Source: Patescibacteria group bacterium (GTDB lineage: Bacteria > Patescibacteriota > Microgenomatia > UBA10105). From it: a DNA stretch of 9,169 nt. Location of the stretch: NCBI GenBank assembly GCA_003524845.1, contig DQGR01000022.1, positions 1 through 9,169 on the forward strand. Reading direction: 5' to 3'. Below are positions 5,288 through 9,169 of the stretch, piece after piece. The first letter of the stretch is position 1. Each line of letters starts with the position of its first letter. The position numbers were made by a program, and so were the translations under genes. Under the pieces are notes generated by a model. That model saw only the letters and a list, made by a program, of their open reading frames with translations, did not search any database and was not told where the DNA came from.

Positions 5288-6301
5288 ATGGAAGAATTAA
5301 AACAGCGCTTAAACGACTTACTGACCAAGATTAATATTGCTGAAACTAAGGCTAAAATTGAACAACTGGGCCAGGAAGCTTCTGATCCGGCGTTCTGGCA
5401 GGATCAACAAAACGCAACTGCGAAAATGCGCGAGATCAGCCAGTTGCAAAAAGAAGTTGATGAAGTGGGCATGTTAGAGCTGCTCGCAACAGAGGGAAAT
5501 GAGGCAGAATTTCGTAAGGCTCTTGAGAAAATGGAACTGAAAGTTTATCTGTCCGGTCAGTACGACCGCAGTGACGCCATCCTTTCAATTCACGCGGGTC
5601 AGGGTGGAACCGAGGCGATGGACTGGTCATCGATTCTTTTCCGTATGTACACCCGGTTTATTGAATCAAAAGGTTGGACGTGGGAAGAGGTGGAAACTAC
5701 TCCGGGCGAGGAGGCAGGAATTAAGTCGGTCACGATTACCGTTTCCGGCAGGTACGCGTTTGGGTATTTGAAAGCCGAAAGTGGAGTGCATCGGTTAGTC
5801 AGACTTTCACCGTTTAATGCTGATAATCTACGGCAGACCTCATTTGCGTTGGTTGCTGTTTTGCCCGTTGTCGAAAGTGAAAGTGGAATTGATATTAAAG
5901 ACGATGAAGTAGAGTGGGAGTTTTACCGCGCCGGCGGCAAGGGCGGTCAAAACGTGAATAAAGTCTCAACTGCAGTCAGACTTAAGCACAAGCCAACTGG
6001 AATTGTGGTAACTGCCCAAACCGAACGGTATCAGGGGCAAAACCGGGAAAATGCGCTCAAAATATTGCGCGCCCGGCTCTGGGAATTGGAAGAAGAAAAA
6101 AAGGCAGCCACCCAAAAAGATTTACGCGGCGTTTATAAAAAACCGGGCTGGGGGAATCAAATCAGAAATTATGTTTTGCAACCCTACCAGTTGGTCAAAG
6201 ATGTGCGTACTGAATATGAGACGGGAAACACACAGGCAGTTTTAGATGGAGATCTTGATCCGTTTATCGAAGCCTATTTAAAGAAGTTTGCAGTCCGCTA
6301 A
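5288..6301 (+). CDS. prfB: Peptide chain release factor 2
   Basis: A 337-residue class I release factor that reads UAA and UGA stop codons and triggers release of the finished protein. The stop-codon recognition tripeptide SPF is at 174-176 (RLSPFNADN), the RF2 type rather than the PxT of RF1. The catalytic GGQ is at 219-221 (AGGKGGQNVNKV). GQGGTEA is at 104-110. The N-terminal helical domain (1-90) includes the family's DPAFWQD. It is shorter than E. coli RF2 (365) and begins at the helical domain. The upstream in-frame codon is a TGA two codons before ATG, without the CTT-TGA slip site, so the autoregulatory +1 frameshift of many bacteria is absent. Its presence supports UGA as a stop. It is apparently transcribed alone from its own promoter. 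Confidence 0.97.
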   Translation: MEELKQRLNDLLTKINIAETKAKIEQLGQEASDPAFWQDQQNATAKMREISQLQKEVDEVGMLELLATEGNEAEFRKALEKMELKVYLSGQYDRSDAILSIHAGQGGTEAMDWSSILFRMYTRFIESKGWTWEEVETTPGEEAGIKSVTITVSGRYAFGYLKAESGVHRLVRLSPFNADNLRQTSFALVAVLPVVESESGIDIKDDEVEWEFYRAGGKGGQNVNKVSTAVRLKHKPTGIVVTAQTERYQGQNRENALKILRARLWELEEEKKAATQKDLRGVYKKPGWGNQIRNYVLQPYQLVKDVRTEYETGNTQAVLDGDLDPFIEAYLKKFAVR

Positions 6302-6344
6302 AATTGCACACACCTCATTTCAAATCTTCAAATCAATAATTTAC

Positions 6345-6373
6345 TTGATTTAGTCACCTCTTTATTGCATAGT
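6345..6373 (+). promoter_or_regulatory. Candidate promoter of the propeller gene, also leaderless
   Basis: A -35-like TTGATT (6345-6350), a 17-base spacer and a -10-like CATAGT (6368-6373; four of six consensus bases). ATG 6380 follows 6 bases later, with no Shine-Dalgarno site. The arrangement repeats that seen at prfB. A 7-bp dyad, AAATCAA (6330-6336) with TTGATTT (6345-6351), overlaps the -35 box and could be an operator or chance AT-rich symmetry. Confidence 0.4.
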
Positions 6374-6379
6374 AAAACC

Positions 6380-7900
6380 ATGTACCGCGCCGTTAAACTA
6401 TTATTTCTGGTATTTACTATCGCTGGAATCGGTTTTTATATTCATCATCACTTTTCTCTGGTTATATTTCCTAAACCTCAATTAGTCGAAGCCCAAACTC
6501 AAACTACAGATTGGCCACAACTGCAACACGACCCGCAAAGGACTGGATACAATAATTCAGCGATAAGAAGTTCAGGAACTTTCACTACCCCTTGGTCGTG
6601 GCACCCGGCAAATGCTGATACCTCAGTTGCTGAGTATGCACAACCAGTCATTGCAAATGGAGTTTTGGCCATAGGCGACTTTGACGGCGTCATGTATGGG
6701 CTAAATGACGTAACTGGAGTTCAACTCTGGCAATACCCCTCAGGCTCTCCAATTTATGCCACTGCTGCTATTTATAATGGCAAAGTGTTTTTTGGTAACG
6801 ATGGCGGTAAAGTCATCGCAATAAACGCTAGCGACGGCAAGAAAGTCTGGGAATATCAAACCGGAGCTGGAGTTGTCAGCGCGCCGGTTGCATTTAACAA
6901 TAAAGTATTTTTCACCTCGAAAGACGGAAAACTTTATGCATTCAATGAATCAGATGGAACAACACCACTCTGGTCGTACGATGCCGGCGCTCCCATCACC
7001 ATGTCTCCCGCAGCATCAGTAAATAAAAATACAATTTTTGTGGGTTCTGAAAACATGATGGCTTATGCCATTAATGTCAATACCCACCAAGCTATCTGGA
7101 GCAAACAGTTAAACGGCGACGGTTTCCGCTACTACTGGCCGGTTGTTTCTGAAAGCAATAATTTAGTTTATTTCCGGACTGAACCAGCTCGCGCTTTCCA
7201 TGACATGTTAAATGCAGACGGCTACATGCTGGAAAGTGGCAAATGTAGCAACTTCACATTTGGTGAATGCCACGCCACAGCAACTACTGGGAGCGCTGAA
7301 TGTAGCCAGTCTTGCCAGGGTTTCACCATTAATTCCACAGAAGCCGACTATCAGACAGAACAACAAAGAATTGTTTCATACATAAATGCAAACCCTGACC
7401 GCCAGGTTATGTATGCCTTGAACCTTGATACCGGCAACCCTGTTTACACTCCGGCAGTTCTTTATACGGGCGGCAGCGGCTTTGTTCCCGACCCGCCTGT
7501 TATCAATGATGTTGCTAATCAGGGCTGGATTATTTGGAGGTCATACTACTCAATGTATGATTCCGGAACCACGGTACGGCCTTACGTTGATGTTGGCAAG
7601 TTTAATATTGCCACCGGATATATTTCTCACTTAAGCTGTCCCCACCTTTCCGGTGAGTCATGCAAAATGAATTGGGAGGATTTCCATCTCGTCGGTGATG
7701 AACAGTCACTTCTGACCTTGGCAGCAAATGCAGTTCTTGTCGGAAATGGCGGAACAGAGCTGGGGGGAATTTATACATCAACAGAAAGAAGTTTCAATGT
7801 AGGTACAAGAAGCGGTGGTGGTGCTGGCGGAAATCCGGTAGGAGTGGTTGCAAACGGCCGGGTTTATTATCAAGCGGGCTCACTTGGAATGTTCCAATAA
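6380..7900 (+). CDS. Secreted PQQ-type beta-propeller repeat protein with cysteine-rich region
   Basis: A 506-residue exported protein. Residues 5-30 form a hydrophobic signal or anchor, with possible cleavage after VEA (36-38). The mature part begins DWPQLQHDPQRTGYN, the usual opening of PQQ-like (quinoprotein dehydrogenase type) propellers. Blade repeats show the G-x-x-Y/I-A-x-N/D-x-x-x-G-x-x-x-W pattern, with tryptophans at 117, 157, 198 and 240. After blade four, residues 265-345 form an insertion with C289, C297, C308 and C312; C420 and C428 lie later. These could form disulfides, perhaps through the Dsb system at the left end. PQQ-cofactor residues are not evident, so a binding or scaffold role (as in BamB-like propellers) is as likely as catalysis. 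I chose ATG 6380 over TTG 6365. The next gene starts 1 nt after the stop. Confidence 0.8.
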   Translation: MYRAVKLLFLVFTIAGIGFYIHHHFSLVIFPKPQLVEAQTQTTDWPQLQHDPQRTGYNNSAIRSSGTFTTPWSWHPANADTSVAEYAQPVIANGVLAIGDFDGVMYGLNDVTGVQLWQYPSGSPIYATAAIYNGKVFFGNDGGKVIAINASDGKKVWEYQTGAGVVSAPVAFNNKVFFTSKDGKLYAFNESDGTTPLWSYDAGAPITMSPAASVNKNTIFVGSENMMAYAINVNTHQAIWSKQLNGDGFRYYWPVVSESNNLVYFRTEPARAFHDMLNADGYMLESGKCSNFTFGECHATATTGSAECSQSCQGFTINSTEADYQTEQQRIVSYINANPDRQVMYALNLDTGNPVYTPAVLYTGGSGFVPDPPVINDVANQGWIIWRSYYSMYDSGTTVRPYVDVGKFNIATGYISHLSCPHLSGESCKMNWEDFHLVGDEQSLLTLAANAVLVGNGGTELGGIYTSTERSFNVGTRSGGGAGGNPVGVVANGRVYYQAGSLGMFQ

Positions 7901-7901
7901 T

Positions 7902-9169
7902 ATGAAGAAAGTTTTTATATTTCTGATTGTCGCTACGATTTTTTTACAGAGAATCCATGTTATACACGCAGCAGATTATTCTTCCTATATTTATGAAAAG
8001 CAGGTTATTAAAAATCTGCCGGATTTGACCTCGAACCAATATAAATTGAAGTTAGAGTCTGAAGTCCAAAAGACAATAACTGCTGGTGGGCGGCTTGATC
8101 CGTTGTATCAAGACCAGGGCATTACTGGCGCTAAATATTATTTTGGTTACCCGGGAGAGGAGTTATTAAATCTTTGCCAAGCATATTTATATCTCAGTTC
8201 TACTTTAAAATCATCCACCTCGACATATATAAAAAATCAGTTATCAGCGTATTCGCCACTATCAGTAGCTTACTATCCTACTGGATGGGGTGATAATATC
8301 GATCTGACCAAGGGGATAAGGCGGGAATATTATCCCTTTGTAAGGGATCTTCCACTTAATGTCTGGCCGCCGACTGCAGTTCCAGTTACCAGTATTTACG
8401 TGGTTTGGAACTGTGCCGATGCACTCAGTGATCTTGCCTTCGCAAATACCAACTGGAACAGCATCCAAAGCACCTATGACTCGTTTATATCATCCGGCTC
8501 TGCAGTGGATACGTACCCGAAACTTTTGGGTTTAATCGGCTACGTCCGCCTAGCAAACCTGACTAACCATACTACCAACGTGGCTGCCGCGGTCGATAAA
8601 ATCAATACTGCGAGTGTTGTCCTTACCAGTTTTCGAAATACAATAACGATTGGAAAAACATACTTTGAAACTACTTTCAACCACGATTGGTCTATTCCGC
8701 TTTTTTATACCAGCCGTCCCAACAATCAGGTCGTTACTTTATTTGGTCCTGAAGCCGGCAGATTTCTTGGGAATGAAGTCGAAAATCAAGTCAAGCAGGT
8801 TTTTGACATTATTTACCCCTATATGCCTCAGTGGTATATGTACAAAGGCGACTATGGTGGTGTTGGGAACGCGGATGCCTCAGGTAGCCACGTTGTAAAA
8901 GGACTTGAGCTCAACTGGTTTTTGGGCTCCGGCTATTCCGAAAACAACTTGTTTAGTCCGGAAGTGCCATGGACTTACTATCTTATAAAGGCATATGTTT
9001 ATAAGGCAAATACGAGTGAGCTGGCAAAGTATTTAGACGTACCATACGCCAAGCGCGGTGATCTCTATTATATGAGTAAGCTTGTCACACTTCTCAATAC
9101 CTACGGCCAAACCTGCTGGACAGACACGAGAAGTGGGGCGGAAACCTGGATACTGTCAAGCATTAGTGT
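7902..9169 (+). CDS. Large secreted protein of unknown function (partial at window end)
   Basis: An open frame from ATG 7902 through the window end: 422 codons without a stop, so the C-terminus is missing. I do not recognise the family. Residues 1-24 are a clear signal peptide (MKK, hydrophobic core, IHAA; cleavage likely after A23 or A24). The mature part alternates amphipathic helices with aromatic-rich loops (for example GPEAGRFLGNEVE at 282-294, YPYMPQWYMYKGDYGG at 305-320, and YYLIKAYVYKANTSELAKYL at 359-378). This pattern recalls helical toroid proteins such as some carbohydrate-active enzymes, but no catalytic motif can be named. Cysteines are C92, C171 and C405. It follows the propeller gene after a single base, so the two are almost certainly co-transcribed and probably act together outside the membrane. 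Confidence 0.75.
   Translation, partial: MKKVFIFLIVATIFLQRIHVIHAADYSSYIYEKQVIKNLPDLTSNQYKLKLESEVQKTITAGGRLDPLYQDQGITGAKYYFGYPGEELLNLCQAYLYLSSTLKSSTSTYIKNQLSAYSPLSVAYYPTGWGDNIDLTKGIRREYYPFVRDLPLNVWPPTAVPVTSIYVVWNCADALSDLAFANTNWNSIQSTYDSFISSGSAVDTYPKLLGLIGYVRLANLTNHTTNVAAAVDKINTASVVLTSFRNTITIGKTYFETTFNHDWSIPLFYTSRPNNQVVTLFGPEAGRFLGNEVENQVKQVFDIIYPYMPQWYMYKGDYGGVGNADASGSHVVKGLELNWFLGSGYSENNLFSPEVPWTYYLIKAYVYKANTSELAKYLDVPYAKRGDLYYMSKLVTLLNTYGQTCWTDTRSGAETWILSSIS

Noticed and set aside
5281..5288. Programmed +1 frameshift site at the start of prfB
   Set aside because: A TGA lies just upstream in frame, but there is no CTT slip codon or upstream RF2-like peptide, and ATG 5288 already begins the conserved helical domain.
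6330..6351. AT-rich 7-bp dyad as a terminator for prfB
   Set aside because: The stem is entirely weak, has an 8-base loop and no following T-run; it also overlaps the likely -35 box of the next gene.
6365..6379. TTG 6365 as start of the propeller protein
   Set aside because: It would lie inside or upstream of the likely -10 box, and ATG 6380 directly precedes the signal-peptide-like sequence.
8262..8898. Frames on both strands inside the right-end gene (8262-8468 minus, 8650-8898 plus)
   Set aside because: They lie within the uninterrupted 422-codon frame from 7902, which has a signal peptide and coherent protein composition.

Overview
The window looks like a piece of chromosome from an uncultivated bacterium of the Candidate Phyla Radiation (Patescibacteria), with Microgenomates-like lineages a reasonable guess. 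This is inferred from very tight packing (gaps of 1 to 2 nt and a 1-nt overlap), few Shine-Dalgarno sites, a shortened RF2, large secreted proteins of unknown function, and dispersed palindromic repeats. No rRNA or other phylogenetic marker was available to test it. TGA ends dsbB, and an RF2 gene is present, so UGA is a stop codon here. This argues against the Gracilibacteria/Absconditabacteria group, which reads UGA as glycine.

Layout. (1) 1-1005: the tail of a DsbA-like thioredoxin-fold gene, a DsbB/BdbC membrane partner, and a convergent DoxX-like membrane protein. This is an extracytoplasmic thiol/redox block. (2) 1132-3543: a YdjM-type membrane metal-dependent hydrolase, endonuclease IV (nfo) and undecaprenyl-diphosphatase (uppP), all on the plus strand. 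uppP is surrounded and invaded by dispersed palindromic repeats. One large palindrome fills the nfo-uppP gap, two hairpin repeats sit in frame inside the coding sequence, and one hairpin follows the stop codon. (3) 3544-4114: a gene-poor stretch with possible decayed coding remnants, then a small four-cysteine, zinc-ribbon-like protein. (4) 4155-6301: a radical SAM protein with a SPASM-like C-terminal cysteine cluster (minus strand), divergent from prfB (RF2). prfB has a promoter placed so that its mRNA would be leaderless. (5) 6380-9169: a secreted PQQ-type beta-propeller protein with cysteine-containing regions, followed 1 nt later by a large secreted protein that I do not recognise and that runs off the window.

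How the parts may fit. DsbA/DsbB would oxidise cysteines in exported proteins, and the six-cysteine propeller protein is a plausible client. UppP recycles the lipid carrier for cell-wall and surface-polymer synthesis. Nfo and RF2 are housekeeping genes. The least explained parts are the repeat-invaded uppP, the interrupted region before the zinc-ribbon gene, and the secreted gene pair at the right end. I saw no tRNA, rRNA, CRISPR array, transposase or integrase.
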